The notes below the pieces were generated by a model, which did no database searches, was not told the origin of the DNA, and saw nothing but the letters and a program-made list of their open reading frames with translations. From contig JAUNHE010000002.1 of assembly GCA_030524105.1 (NCBI GenBank), positions 62,001-126,000 of the forward strand: a DNA stretch of 64,000 nt, given 5' to 3'. Source of the stretch: Rothia sp. (in: high G+C Gram-positive bacteria) (lineage in GTDB: Bacteria; Actinomycetota; Actinomycetes; Actinomycetales; Micrococcaceae). The translations under genes were made by a program, and so were the position numbers. Positions 54,718 through 63,988 of this stretch are shown here, in pieces (position 1 is the first letter of the stretch; every line of letters starts with the position of its first letter).

Positions 54718-56913
54718 TCATAAACTGCCAGAACGATCCTGCTCATGCAAGCGCTCAAACATTTGGTTATAGGCCCTCAGCTCAGCGTCCCCGTCTCGAT
54801 CTGCCTTCCGGTCTTCCCGGCGCTGGACCTTTTTATCGTTCATAGACCACTGCACCGCAACAATAACCGCAATAATCATGGTGGGTAGCTCACCGATACC
54901 CCACATCAGGGCCCCACCCAGCTGCTGATCTTCTATAGCAGATAAGCCCCAGGGCCTGCCCAGGTTACCAAACCAGGAGGCCGCTAGTAGCGTCTGCATA
55001 TTCATCATGGCAACACCCACAAAGGCGTGATACCCCAAGGTAGCAATAAGCATAATCAGCCGGATGGGATAAATAGGACGGCGCGGTAGCGGATCAATAC
55101 CAATCAAAACCAGTGAGAAAATATAACCGGTCATCAAAAAATGAACAATCATAAATTCGTGCCCCACATGGTACCTCAACACAAAATTGAGCATGGGGGT
55201 AAAGTAAACCACAATGATGGAGCCGGCAAAGTTAACACCGGCAAAAATAGGGTGAGTCACCACCCGAGACCAGCCCGAATGCACAATGCGTAAAATCCAT
55301 TCCCGGGGTCCACGGGTACCGTCCTGCCGCGGCTCCAAGGCCTTAAGCAGGAGGGTAATGGGAGCCCCCAGAACCATAAAAATTGGAACAATCATAGTCA
55401 AGGACATATGCTCCACCATATGGGCAGAGAATAAGACTCGCCCATAAACAGCCAGGGCTCCAGAGGTCACGTAGGTGAGCAGCAAAAGGCCAAAAAGCCA
55501 GGAAACCAGCCGTAAAACCGGCCAGGATCCGCCCCCTTTTTTCACCCGGATAAAGGCCCACAGATAGATATAGGCCAGGAAAACACAGAAAGCCACCCAG
55601 AACCAGTCAAAACGCCACTGGGTTAACCACTGCAGGGCAGCAGGTTCCGGGGGCATATCGTACCAGGTAATAATTCGTACCGGTGGGGCGTCAAGAGCCA
55701 GAGTCTCGGGCACCGGAGGAGCTGTCCTAGACAGGGAACTAGCCAGGCCGCTAGCAGCACCCATTAAAACCAATTCCACCAGGATAGCGGCCCAAAGCCC
55801 CCGCATCAGCCCCAGCTTTCCGCCCTGCATGGCAGGAATTAACCACAAGCGATGCAGGGCACCAAGGGCTCCCAGCAGCACAGTAAGAGCCAGTTTAGAG
55901 AGGACCAAGGCGCCATAGGAAGTGGTCAGCAACTCCGACCAATGGTTCATACGAACCCCGGCATTTACCAGGCCCGAGAAAAAAAGCAGACAAAAGCCAC
56001 CCAGGGCAAGCGCAGAATAACGTTTTAACACGGCTAGCGCTAAAGGTACCTGCCGGTCTTGCAGACTGCCGCTGCCACGCTTTCGCTCCGGTAGGGTGCC
56101 ATAACCGGCCTGCTCAGAGCTGATCAGCCGAGAAATATAGGCCAAGACAATCAGTCCGCCACACCAGATCATTGCCCCCAGCAGATGCAGGCCCAGGGAG
56201 TTGACTGCCCCCATATGGTCTTGTCCACCCGAGGAATGGCCGCCCAAGGCAAGGCTAGCAAGGCCAACCAAGGAGATAGCTAAGGTGAGTAGCAGGCCCA
56301 TGAGGGAGCGAACCCCAAAAGCCAGCGTCGCCACCAGAGCCGCAACAATAACACTAACGGCCTGCTGCTGACCGGCCTGAATGGTACTGATGTAGCTGGT
56401 CAGCTCTGACGTATAACCGCTATCCAGGCTGACTGGCCGGCCAGAAATATCTGCGTAGGATAAAATCAGCCGGGCTAAAGCACTGATAGTCCAGGTGATG
56501 GCCGCTACTGCTGCCAGGTTAAGGGTGGCCACAAAGGCTGGATGCTCGGGCCGGTCCAGGTTTTTTTCCCGCTCTTCCTTACTGTATTTATGTGCCATGT
56601 TTATATAGTTTTTACCCTGGGCTGAGTCCTGGAAGCGAGGCACAATTCCCACCGCAAAGAGCAGACTGCCCATACTGGTTAGCATGGCAAAGTTATGAAT
56701 GGTTTCCGCAATAGGCAGGGCCCAGCGCACAAAACTACCGGCATCGGCTAGCTCTGTGGCGGCGCTAGAGCCGGTTATAGCCAGCGAGGCCAGCAAAAAG
56801 ATCACACTAGCTGCCGGAAAAATCCAGATCCAGCCGGGAGCCAAGGCAGCAGCTAAGGCGGATGCCGGGCTGCTGAGCTGTTTTTTAGCTGTTGGGCGTA
56901 AAGAGACTTTCAC
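54718..56913 (-). CDS. CopD/CtaG fusion, copper export and cytochrome c oxidase assembly protein
   Basis: A 731-residue protein with about fifteen helices. The N-terminal half is CopD-like (copper uptake or export). The C-terminal half is a caa3-type CtaG-like domain with HMVEHMSLTMIVPIF and YHVGHEFMIVHFLMTG, histidine pairs typical of the family. It probably delivers copper to the terminal oxidase. The GTG at 56913 follows GGAAGGA and overlaps the DyP gene end by 29 nt. Last gene of the copper block. Confidence 0.88.
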   Translation of the reverse strand: MKVSLRPTAKKQLSSPASALAAALAPGWIWIFPAASVIFLLASLAITGSSAATELADAGSFVRWALPIAETIHNFAMLTSMGSLLFAVGIVPRFQDSAQGKNYINMAHKYSKEEREKNLDRPEHPAFVATLNLAAVAAITWTISALARLILSYADISGRPVSLDSGYTSELTSYISTIQAGQQQAVSVIVAALVATLAFGVRSLMGLLLTLAISLVGLASLALGGHSSGGQDHMGAVNSLGLHLLGAMIWCGGLIVLAYISRLISSEQAGYGTLPERKRGSGSLQDRQVPLALAVLKRYSALALGGFCLLFFSGLVNAGVRMNHWSELLTTSYGALVLSKLALTVLLGALGALHRLWLIPAMQGGKLGLMRGLWAAILVELVLMGAASGLASSLSRTAPPVPETLALDAPPVRIITWYDMPPEPAALQWLTQWRFDWFWVAFCVFLAYIYLWAFIRVKKGGGSWPVLRLVSWLFGLLLLTYVTSGALAVYGRVLFSAHMVEHMSLTMIVPIFMVLGAPITLLLKALEPRQDGTRGPREWILRIVHSGWSRVVTHPIFAGVNFAGSIIVVYFTPMLNFVLRYHVGHEFMIVHFLMTGYIFSLVLIGIDPLPRRPIYPIRLIMLIATLGYHAFVGVAMMNMQTLLAASWFGNLGRPWGLSAIEDQQLGGALMWGIGELPTMIIAVIVAVQWSMNDKKVQRREDRKADRDGDAELRAYNQMFERLHEQDRSGSL

Positions 56914-58210
56914 CAATGAATCCTTCCGGGCTGCATCCGGCTGGAATAGCAAAGACTGCCGAACCGATAGGGACGGTCCAGGTATTGAGCATATCTAAGC
57001 TAGCTAGGCGCTGCTGGATGGGTAAAAACTGTTGAAGAGGATCTGCCTGGTAGGAGCAGAAAATAAGACCCGACTGGGAAATACCACCCTGAGTTTGACC
57101 GTGTTGAGAGAAGCCCGAAGCGTCACTGACAGGCAGGTCGTAGTTATAGGGGCGGCGCAGAATTGACTCTAGGGGACTTTGGGCACTAGCTCTACGAATG
57201 TGGGCATAGGGGGCAATAACGGTGAACCCTAGCTCATTTTTAGCCTCAAGATCGGCAGGGTCTTTTTCATTCTCGCCAGTCAGAGGGGCTCCATTGGAAA
57301 GTTTACGGCCAATAGCGTCTTCACGTGCCGGCCTATCGACCTGATCCCAGGTATCCAGATTCATGTGAATACGGCGAATAACAAGAGAAGTACCGCCCTC
57401 CTCCCAGGCTTTGAGATCTTGACCTTGACCCCAGACCACCCGATCCATAGAGCCATCTGTGGTTGTGGGATTGATGGTTCCGTCTACTTGCCCAAAAAGG
57501 TTGCGGGCAGTAGTACCGGCTTTCTCTGAGCCATAAGAACGCCGAAACCCCTCCTGCACCCAGCGCACGGTTGCAAAGGAACGGCTATCTTTAAGGAGCA
57601 TGCGTTGGGCGTGGGCCAGAGTCAGGCGATCATCGGCGCAAACCTGCAAAAGCAGGTCCCCGTGACTCCACTTTTCTTGGAGCTGATCTATTTCCGGAAA
57701 GGCCGGTAGAGGTTTAAGCCAGCTAGGTTTCTTCTTACTTTTGCTGACCTCAAAGATACGGGGCCCAAAGCCAAAAGTGACGGTAAGATGAGCCGGAACC
57801 TGCACTAGTTCTGGTTCTTGATCAACCAGGGGTGCCCTAGCAGCGGTGAGGTCCGCTGCATCCGATGTTAAGATTCTGAGCAGGCGTTTAAGGCCGGTAG
57901 CATCCAGATCGCTCTTGAGGTCCAGAGCTATAAAACTGGCAAAGGCCGGTGGCGGGGTATCAATACCGGCCTGACGCTCACCGTAGAAACCAACCCGGGC
58001 CTGGGCCAGGGGAGCTTCTTCTTGCTGATTCTGCTTGTCCTGGCCTTTAGCAGCGGCATATTGGCCAGCCAAGGTGCCGGTTACCCCTAGGCCCAAACCC
58101 AGGGCTCCTGCCACAACGGTCCGCCGGTTTGTGGCGGTGGTTTTATCCGGTGAATCAGCACTGTTTGGGCTAGTTGCCGCCTGTGCGCTCTGCTCAGAAT
58201 CTTGACTCAT
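56885..58210 (-). CDS. Tat-exported Dyp-type heme peroxidase (EfeB-like)
   Basis: A 441-residue peroxidase with an N-terminal NRRTVVAGALG Tat motif (28-38). The GXXDG signature is G240-Q-V-D243-G244, and the likely proximal heme histidine is H337 in APYAHIRRA. EfeB homologues act with iron uptake; here the gene is in a copper block, upstream of the CopD/CtaG gene, so a role in oxidase heme or metal handling is possible. No EfeU or EfeO genes are nearby. Confidence 0.88.
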   Translation of the reverse strand: MSQDSEQSAQAATSPNSADSPDKTTATNRRTVVAGALGLGLGVTGTLAGQYAAAKGQDKQNQQEEAPLAQARVGFYGERQAGIDTPPPAFASFIALDLKSDLDATGLKRLLRILTSDAADLTAARAPLVDQEPELVQVPAHLTVTFGFGPRIFEVSKSKKKPSWLKPLPAFPEIDQLQEKWSHGDLLLQVCADDRLTLAHAQRMLLKDSRSFATVRWVQEGFRRSYGSEKAGTTARNLFGQVDGTINPTTTDGSMDRVVWGQGQDLKAWEEGGTSLVIRRIHMNLDTWDQVDRPAREDAIGRKLSNGAPLTGENEKDPADLEAKNELGFTVIAPYAHIRRASAQSPLESILRRPYNYDLPVSDASGFSQHGQTQGGISQSGLIFCSYQADPLQQFLPIQQRLASLDMLNTWTVPIGSAVFAIPAGCSPEGFIGESLFTPNS

Positions 58211-58231
58211 ATAGATCTTATTCCTACTTTT

Positions 58232-58930
58232 TTACTGGGGGCATTCTGGCAGACTTGCCTCTGTGGAACTGTGATTAGAGTGTGCTGAGCTTTGACTCTG
58301 ATCAGCCTGGGTTGTCTGGGCCTTTCCTCCCTTAACCGCCGTCGTAGGTGTTGCTGTAGCAGACGCCTGCTTGGCCGGATCGTATTCTTCCTGAGCAGCA
58401 CTGTAGTCTCTTGCTACTGCTTCAAAGTTACTTTCTTGCCCAGAGTCTGTTGTCAAGGTGACGCTAACGTTTGCCCCGGCCTTGAGGGAACACTGCAGGT
58501 CCATAATCATCACGTGGTCTTTACCCGGTTCCAGGGTCAGAGTTTGCCCCGGTTCAATGCTGAGCGAGTCTACCTTCTTCATCTGGCTTTGACCTGTAGA
58601 AGAATCCAGCTCAGTGGTGTGCAGCTCTGCTGTATCACTTATCGTTGTTGTCACTCCAGTAATGGTTACTTTCTGGTCGCTTGTGTTGCTGACCTTGCCA
58701 AAGACAGCTGTCATGCCGCCGTCTGCAGCCTTGGACCAGGCCTCTGTAATAGTCAGGGGCTGCTGACTACTACTGGACTGGCTAGCACTTTCACTGGCCG
58801 AGGCCGAGGAGGAGCTGCCTGACGAATCCTGGGAGGCAGAATTTTGCTCCTGGGCACTGCAGCCAGCTAGAGCCAAAGTAACTAGGGCCAGTGCGGCTAG
58901 GCTTTTCTTACTGCTTGTTTGCTTTTGCAT
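58232..58930 (-). CDS. PCuAC-family copper chaperone lipoprotein
   Basis: A 232-residue lipoprotein with lipobox LAGC at C24 and a Ser/Ala-rich spacer. The PCuAC metal-site pattern is H104, M117, H139 and M141 (HX12MX21HXM). A His-Ser-rich tail follows. PCuAC proteins hand Cu(I) to the CuA centre of cytochrome oxidase. The ATG has AAAGGAAA upstream. Second of the CopC-PCuAC-DyP-CopD/CtaG series. Confidence 0.9.
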   Translation of the reverse strand: MQKQTSSKKSLAALALVTLALAGCSAQEQNSASQDSSGSSSSASASESASQSSSSQQPLTITEAWSKAADGGMTAVFGKVSNTSDQKVTITGVTTTISDTAELHTTELDSSTGQSQMKKVDSLSIEPGQTLTLEPGKDHVMIMDLQCSLKAGANVSVTLTTDSGQESNFEAVARDYSAAQEEYDPAKQASATATPTTAVKGGKAQTTQADQSQSSAHSNHSSTEASLPECPQ

Positions 58931-59022
58931 GCTATTTCCTTTGTCTTAATGCGGGTTTTTCTGGGCAGCATCACCACACCCTTATGGCGGTTCCTTGCCC
59001 TAAGTCCTACCCGCTGTACTTA

Positions 59023-59625
59023 TTATTTTTTGGAGGATGACCCTCTTTTGAGCAGGACGGTTACTCCTACTGCCACAATTCCTGCTGCCGCAGTTAAAAA
59101 GAGCAGCAGCTTAGCCACTGTAGATGTCTCTTTCTCTGCTTGAGCAGGCTCGGTTTCTTGGTTTGCCACCTGGCTAGCTTGTGAACTAGCAGCAGAGGCT
59201 TGCGTAACCTCTTCACTTGTTTTACCTGCCCCGACAGAGAAGCTAAAGCTGCCCTGGATAGGGTGCCCGTCTTCAGAGACAACCCGCCAGGTAACGGTGT
59301 AGGTTTCATCCTCTCCCCCGTAGCCTGTCATGGCCTGGCTAATCTGCTTGCCCTCTACCGTGGCCTTTTCTTGACTGAGCTCATTACCCTGCGAATCCGT
59401 GACGCGGACCTGGTTGGCACCCTCAAGATCCATTAGCTTGCCGGAGAAGGTCATACTCACTTTTTCCGGTGCCTGGCTGAGGGTTTGGCCTGCTCCCGGG
59501 TTGCTAGAGGTAAGTTTATCGTGGGCTAGCGCCGGGCTAAAGACGGCCATCAGCATACTCAACAGCAGTGCCAGCAGGGCTGAGTAAACCCTGCGCAGAC
59601 GCTGCCGGTCCCGCTTAGTTTTCAT
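59023..59625 (-). CDS. CopC-domain copper-binding protein with C-terminal anchor
   Basis: A 200-residue protein with a signal peptide cleaved before the N-terminal His of HDKLTSSNPGAG (H35), which is a copper ligand in CopC. The second histidine appears in SEDGHPIQGSFSFSVG. A Ser/Gln-rich linker leads to a C-terminal helix (LLLFLTAAAGIVAVGVTVLL) and a basic tail. It likely binds extracellular copper. The ATG follows TAAGGACA. Upstream partner of the PCuAC lipoprotein. Confidence 0.9.
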   Translation of the reverse strand: MKTKRDRQRLRRVYSALLALLLSMLMAVFSPALAHDKLTSSNPGAGQTLSQAPEKVSMTFSGKLMDLEGANQVRVTDSQGNELSQEKATVEGKQISQAMTGYGGEDETYTVTWRVVSEDGHPIQGSFSFSVGAGKTSEEVTQASAASSQASQVANQETEPAQAEKETSTVAKLLLFLTAAAGIVAVGVTVLLKRGSSSKK

Positions 59626-59662
59626 AGTTTGTCCTTATCTACCCTTAGGTTAGTTTTGCTTT

Positions 59663-60304
59663 CTAAACCGGGGTAGATAAGGGCGGCCCCCGGCTAATGG
59701 CTGGCCGTTTAAGGAAAGCCTTAGGGCAGAAACTAGGCCCAAAAAATGCCAGCCTTAAAGGGGCGGCGGGTAAACTTGGCAGCCTGGCCGGTAGCTTAAG
59801 GAAGAAGGCCAAGCCTAAAGAGAGAGTTTCTAGGGTTCTGTGTGCGCAAACTTGGCCGTATCTGATCAGTAAATAAGTAAGTAAGGCTGCCAAGGTGTGC
59901 AGTAGCGCCATCCAGTTGAGCCCAAGCTGCTGGCTGGCTGGCTCAGCCGTCGTCAGCAGCAGCTCTTGCCGGCCAGCATGGTGTGCGCTGTGGGCGGCTC
60001 CAGCCAAGCTCTTCTCGGCCTGCACCGAGCCTACAGTGCTAACCCCGCCAGCATGGCTATAGAGAATGTGCAAGATAAACTGCGAACAGCCCACTGATCC
60101 GGCTAGGCACAGTTTTGGTAGTTTTCTATCCGTAAAGGCCAAACACACCAGGGCGCTAAGGGAGGTGGCTAGGGCCCAGATTAAGGGGTGGGGCAGGTGC
60201 CCACCAGCAAGGCCGTGGGATGCAGCAGCCAGGGAAGTAGCAGTCAAAGCCCTGGCCCAGGCTTTCAGGAGCCGCTCTGCAGGCAAAGCGTTACGGTACT
60301 GCAT
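59663..60304 (-). CDS. Histidine-containing membrane protein of the copper block
   Basis: A 213-residue protein with about four to five helices. A loop rich in histidine reads AAHSAHHAGRQE, which could bind copper. The last 60 residues are basic and proline-rich. The ATG at 60304 follows AGGAGGAAGG. It is placed ahead of the CopC gene on the same strand, 37 nt apart, so a shared copper role is inferred. I do not recognise the family. Confidence 0.6.
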   Translation of the reverse strand: MQYRNALPAERLLKAWARALTATSLAAASHGLAGGHLPHPLIWALATSLSALVCLAFTDRKLPKLCLAGSVGCSQFILHILYSHAGGVSTVGSVQAEKSLAGAAHSAHHAGRQELLLTTAEPASQQLGLNWMALLHTLAALLTYLLIRYGQVCAHRTLETLSLGLAFFLKLPARLPSLPAAPLRLAFFGPSFCPKAFLKRPAISRGPPLSTPV

Positions 60305-60436
60305 CAAGCCTTCCTCCTTCCCCGCACCTAGGTTTCTGTTGGCTCTAGTTTAGCCCAGAATCAACCATAGATGAGCTATAACTGAGCAGCCCCGCTCCGC
60401 TCAGGAGTAAAAGCTATACCGATCAGGTTAAATAAA

Positions 60437-60463
60437 AGAAACCCTCCACCAGGAAGGGTCTCT
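60437..60463 (-). terminator. Terminator after the HU gene
   Basis: AGAAACCCT (60437-60445) faces AGGGTCTCT (60455-60463) with one mismatch; on the minus strand the stem is followed by TTTTATTT. Confidence 0.65.
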
Positions 60464-60486
60464 TTAATAAAGTCTGTGAACAAGAA

Positions 60487-60774
60487 CTAGTTCTTGCCGG
60501 AGACTGCTGCCTTGAGCTTGGAACCAGCGGTTAGCTTAACACCGTGGCCGGCAGGGATCTGAATGGTCTCACCGGTCTGGGGGTTGCGTCCGGTGCGGGC
60601 TGCGCGGTCAGTGCGCTCAACAGCCATCCAACCAGGAATAGTGATTTTCTCGCCCTTAGCAACGGACGCCTCGAAAACCTGGAACAGTGCGTCCAACACA
60701 CCGTTCACTGCCGCCTGACTGGTACCAGCCTTCTCTGCAACCTCTGATACGAGTTCGCTACGGTTCTTAGCCAT
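60487..60774 (-). CDS. hup: HU family nucleoid protein
   Basis: A 95-residue histone-like protein. The family-specific KNRSELVSEVAEKAG start, the RTGRNPQTGETIQIPAGHG arm and a short C terminus (KAAVSGKN) are seen. It lacks the Lys/Ala-rich extension found in mycobacterial HupB. The ATG has AGGAGGGA upstream. It lies 71 nt downstream of rpsN. Confidence 0.95.
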   Translation of the reverse strand: MAKNRSELVSEVAEKAGTSQAAVNGVLDALFQVFEASVAKGEKITIPGWMAVERTDRAARTGRNPQTGETIQIPAGHGVKLTAGSKLKAAVSGKN

Positions 60775-60845
60775 AGATGTCCCTCCTGAGACTATGTTTA
60801 TCTAGCCGATTAGTTGATTACTAGACTAATCGTTCTAGCCAAACC

Positions 60846-61151
60846 TTACCAGCTTGACTTGGTAATACCAGGCAACTCGCCGCGGTGGGCCATTTGGCGA
60901 AAGCGCACGCGAGAGATACCAAACTTCTGAAAAGTACCCCGCGGACGGCCGTCAATCTGGTCCCGGTTTCGCACCCGAACGGGAGAAGCGTTGCGGGGCA
61001 GTTTCTGCAGCCCCAGGCGGGCAGCTTCACGCTCTTCAACAGAAGCATTCTCATCAACGAGGGTCTTTTTGAGCTCTAGGCGCTTCTGAGCATAGCGGGC
61101 AACGATTTCTTTGCGCTGCTCGTTGCGGGCAATCTTTGACTTCTTAGCCAT
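60846..61151 (-). CDS. rpsN: 30S ribosomal protein S14, zinc-free type
   Basis: A 101-residue S14 beginning [14 protein letters not shown] and ending [11 protein letters not shown]. It lacks the CXXC zinc ligands, as the long (C-minus) form does. The ATG at 61151 lies 4 nt after the rpmG stop, and the frame open to 61178 is not used. Third in rpmB-rpmG-rpsN. Confidence 0.95.
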   Translation of the reverse strand: MAKKSKIARNEQRKEIVARYAQKRLELKKTLVDENASVEEREAARLGLQKLPRNASPVRVRNRDQIDGRPRGTFQKFGISRVRFRQMAHRGELPGITKSSW

Positions 61152-61155
61152 GCGC

Positions 61156-61326
61156 TTATCGTTCCTCTCGGAAATCAACGTGTTTACGAACCACCGGATC
61201 GTACTTCTTTAAGGTAATGCGATCGGGGTTATTGCGGCGGTTCTTCCGGGTAACATAGGTGTACCCGGTACCCGCAGTGGACTTAAGCTTGATAATAGGA
61301 CGGACGTCCTTAGCCTTTGACGCCAT
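61156..61326 (-). CDS. rpmG: 50S ribosomal protein L33, zinc-free type
   Basis: A 56-residue protein: start [17 protein letters not shown], then [16 protein letters not shown] and end KHVDFREER. Found by direct translation of the minus strand. It lacks CXXC pairs. Three nt after rpmB and 4 nt before rpsN. Confidence 0.95.
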   Translation of the reverse strand: MASKAKDVRPIIKLKSTAGTGYTYVTRKNRRNNPDRITLKKYDPVVRKHVDFREER

Positions 61327-61329
61327 AGT

Positions 61330-61566
61330 TTAGATCTTCTCCCCGCGTGCAATAATTTCAGAAACCACAGCATCAATACCGCGTACATCAATCACCTTAA
61401 TACCCTTAGCAGAGACGGTTAAGGTGACATTGCGACGCAGTGAAGGTACGTAATACTTTTTCTTCTGAAGGTTAACGTTAAACCGACGCTTAGTGCGGCG
61501 ATGCGAGTGGGAAATATTGTGCCCAAAGCCGGGAACAGCTCCGGTCACCTGGCAGACTGCTGCCAT
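61330..61566 (-). CDS. rpmB: 50S ribosomal protein L28, zinc-free type
   Basis: A 78-residue L28: [39 protein letters not shown] and VIDVRGID are typical. Only one cysteine remains, so it does not bind zinc as the C-plus form does. The ATG at 61566 follows GGAGGAGAA; the longer frame to 61779 is not used. Confidence 0.95.
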   Translation of the reverse strand: MAAVCQVTGAVPGFGHNISHSHRRTKRRFNVNLQKKKYYVPSLRRNVTLTVSAKGIKVIDVRGIDAVVSEIIARGEKI

Positions 61567-61965
61567 AGTTTTCTCCTCCGTTTGTAGACGTAAATGACGG
61601 TGCGCAGTGGATGCACACTTGCTTATAACAAGCGGCTTGCGTCCCGTCACCAAGGTAGAGCACCGGGTTATTCTCCGGGCTAGAGTGTTTGAGAGAGAAC
61701 TTGGGTGAGAGGCCAAGCCCAATCCCCGCCGCGGGATAACGGTGAACAGGTCAAGGTGCCGAGAGGTGTTGCCACCCATGCGACAGCCTTAAATTCTAGG
61801 TAAATCCAGGCTTTCTTGCAAGCTGTTTTTAAAACAGGGCAGCACCAGTGGCTGCGGCAAGAACGCAAAACCGGCTCCCAGTCTATCAGAAGCCAGGAGT
61901 TGGCCCCTCTTTATTCGGCATCCTGCCGGTATAGGAGGGCAAAAACAAGCCCGGCCAGCCTTGTT
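61567..61965. other. Intergenic region upstream of rpmB
   Basis: 399 nt. It holds the rpmB promoter and its leader. The part beyond 61660 up to the SGNH gene stop at 61966 shows no gene, repeat or clear motif; I see nothing convincing in it. Confidence 0.5.
61625..61653 (-). promoter_or_regulatory. Candidate promoter of rpmB-rpmG-rpsN
   Basis: On the minus strand TTGGTG (61653-61648) and TGTTAT (61630-61625) are 17 nt apart, about 58 nt before the rpmB ATG. I see no Zur-type box. Confidence 0.45.
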
Positions 61966-62763
61966 TTAGTGACCAATCTCAAATCGAGTGAGCTGGGGGT
62001 ACTTGGGGCTCAGCCCATCCCCAGAGCTGGTTCCCCGCAGCCGGCGCACCACCCAGGGCACCACAAATTCCCGCGTCCACTTAGCTTCATCAAGAAGGTG
62101 CTGAACGGTATTTTTAGGCTGCATCATAGGTAGGGTTTGTGGAGCAACAAGGTCCAGGGGTTCGGCTTCAAGAGCGGCAAGCACCCGTCCGGCCATTTTA
62201 ATGTGCCCCCTGGTATTCAGGTGCAGTCTATCGCTAGCAAAATAACGTGGATCTGCAAAGTCTTTCATCCGCCAAAAATCTACAATTGTCACCCCATTTT
62301 CGGCAGCAATGTCACGCAATAATTCATTGTAGATAGCCGTTTTAGGCCGGGTAGATTTAAAGGCCGTGAAATCTTTAACGTCCATTCCGGTAAAAGTAAA
62401 AACCTCAATTTTTTCCGCCCGCAGGGTTTTAAAGGCCCCGTCTAAAAGCAGCATGAGTTTATCAATATCCGTATTGGGACGCAGAATATCGTTGCCTCCG
62501 CCGTAGAGACTCACCAAATTGGGCTTAAGCTCAAGGGCTGCCCCCAGCTGTTCATCAAGGATAGGCTCAAGCAACCTGCCGCGAATGGCCAAATTAGCAT
62601 ACAGAGCTCCCGGATCCGCCAGCATAAACTGTTCGGCCACACGATCTGCCCAACCGCGCACCCCATTGGGACGGTCAGCATCGGGATCCCCCACACCTTC
62701 CGTAAAGGAATCACCCACAGCAACATAGCGGATACTTTCAACCTCTTGGGGACCAGCCGTCAT
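61966..62763 (-). CDS. SGNH/GDSL-family hydrolase
   Basis: A 265-residue cytosolic hydrolase. Block I GDSFTEG supplies the catalytic serine, block III reads YGGGND and the catalytic Asp-His pair lies in SDRLHLNTRGH. The substrate (acyl ester, perhaps lipid or sugar) is unknown. No signal peptide. It has a GGGTGGAAG site before the ATG. Probably monocistronic. Confidence 0.9.
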   Translation of the reverse strand: MTAGPQEVESIRYVAVGDSFTEGVGDPDADRPNGVRGWADRVAEQFMLADPGALYANLAIRGRLLEPILDEQLGAALELKPNLVSLYGGGNDILRPNTDIDKLMLLLDGAFKTLRAEKIEVFTFTGMDVKDFTAFKSTRPKTAIYNELLRDIAAENGVTIVDFWRMKDFADPRYFASDRLHLNTRGHIKMAGRVLAALEAEPLDLVAPQTLPMMQPKNTVQHLLDEAKWTREFVVPWVVRRLRGTSSGDGLSPKYPQLTRFEIGH

Positions 62764-62932
62764 CTTCCACCCATCTTTAACCGGTTTACTCTACACAGCT
62801 CTTGTATGAAGCAGCCTCACCACTTTACTGCCCAAGCCTAAAAATACAAGCTTAAAGAAAAGGCTACCCGTAACTTAAGGACACAGAAGCCCACTTTTAT
62901 ACCCTGTTTAACTTCGGTAGATCCAGCTAAGC

Positions 62933-63988
62933 TTAACTTTCAGCCCTGCCCTCTTTCCAATATCCCATAAAGGAAATATCGCCACGATCAAAACCGGCCT
63001 CAATACAAGCTCGCCGCAGCCTTTTAACCATTAAAGACTCACCGACAATAAAAACATAACGCTCATGATCCTCTGCAGCTAAGCCCCAGACCAGCTCATG
63101 GGGCCGATCCTCTTCTGCCAGCTTAAAACTAGCCGTCTCGGGCCGCCCTAGCAGGCGCTGTAACTGCCGGTAAAGTAGGTGGCCACGCTCCTGGCGATGC
63201 TGCCCGTCCTGCCTGGCCAGCCAATGTAGTCTCACCTCGGGTGAGGCCTGTCTTAATCCAGCAATACCACCACAATCATCAGCAAGAATATCCGATTTTT
63301 GGGGCACCTCTAAACAAAAATCTGCCTTGATTGGGCCCGCCAAAGAACGCGCAATCGAAAGTGCTGCGGGAACGCCCGTTTCATCGGCTAAAACTAGCAG
63401 CCGCTGGGCCCGGCCAGCAGCCCAAGAAGACCAGAGCCTAGCACCTCGTACCGGCGCCAAAACAGAAATCTCATCCCCCGGTTGTGCCTGTAAGGCCCAG
63501 CTAGCACCCGGGCCCAGCCCACCGTCTTGACTACCGTGGATAACAAAATCAATATCAATCTCAACAGCCAGGTTTGGGTCAGTATTCTCCATGGGTAAAG
63601 AGGCCGAATCCACCTGATCAGCAAAGATGGGCTCAGCCGCCACCTTAGGCAGGTTTTTTGCCTCAATCAGCCGTGAGTTGCGCACCGTATAGGTTCGCAT
63701 CCAGCCCCTGTCCTGTTCAGAAGCCGCCAGATAGTTGCGCCGCCAGTCGGCATCCAAAGGCAGCAGCACCGGCCCAGAATATGCTGGAGGAGGAATAAGT
63801 AGCTTAATGTAGGCATCCAAAAGCCGACCGTTGCCACTGCCCATACCCCCTGCCGCAGCAGCTAGGGCAGGAGCAGCTAAAGAAATACGCACAAAATGTG
63901 CAGACAGGCGGCAAGACGAAGTAACTACCAAGGGAAATAAACCAAACTGGGCTGGAGCCGGCCTACTAGCCCGCGGTGAAGCTGCCAT
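62933..63988 (-). CDS. Siderophore-interacting protein (FAD-dependent ferric reductase)
   Basis: A 351-residue flavoprotein of the SIP family. RTYTVR near residue 114 binds FAD. The NAD(P)H domain includes LLVLADETGVPAA, and the C-terminal SIP signature is SFMGYWKEGRAES. It reduces ferric siderophores to release iron in the cytoplasm. The start is the ATG at 63988 near the window end, so upstream regulation (an iron box) cannot be seen. Confidence 0.9.
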   Translation of the reverse strand: MAASPRASRPAPAQFGLFPLVVTSSCRLSAHFVRISLAAPALAAAAGGMGSGNGRLLDAYIKLLIPPPAYSGPVLLPLDADWRRNYLAASEQDRGWMRTYTVRNSRLIEAKNLPKVAAEPIFADQVDSASLPMENTDPNLAVEIDIDFVIHGSQDGGLGPGASWALQAQPGDEISVLAPVRGARLWSSWAAGRAQRLLVLADETGVPAALSIARSLAGPIKADFCLEVPQKSDILADDCGGIAGLRQASPEVRLHWLARQDGQHRQERGHLLYRQLQRLLGRPETASFKLAEEDRPHELVWGLAAEDHERYVFIVGESLMVKRLRRACIEAGFDRGDISFMGYWKEGRAES

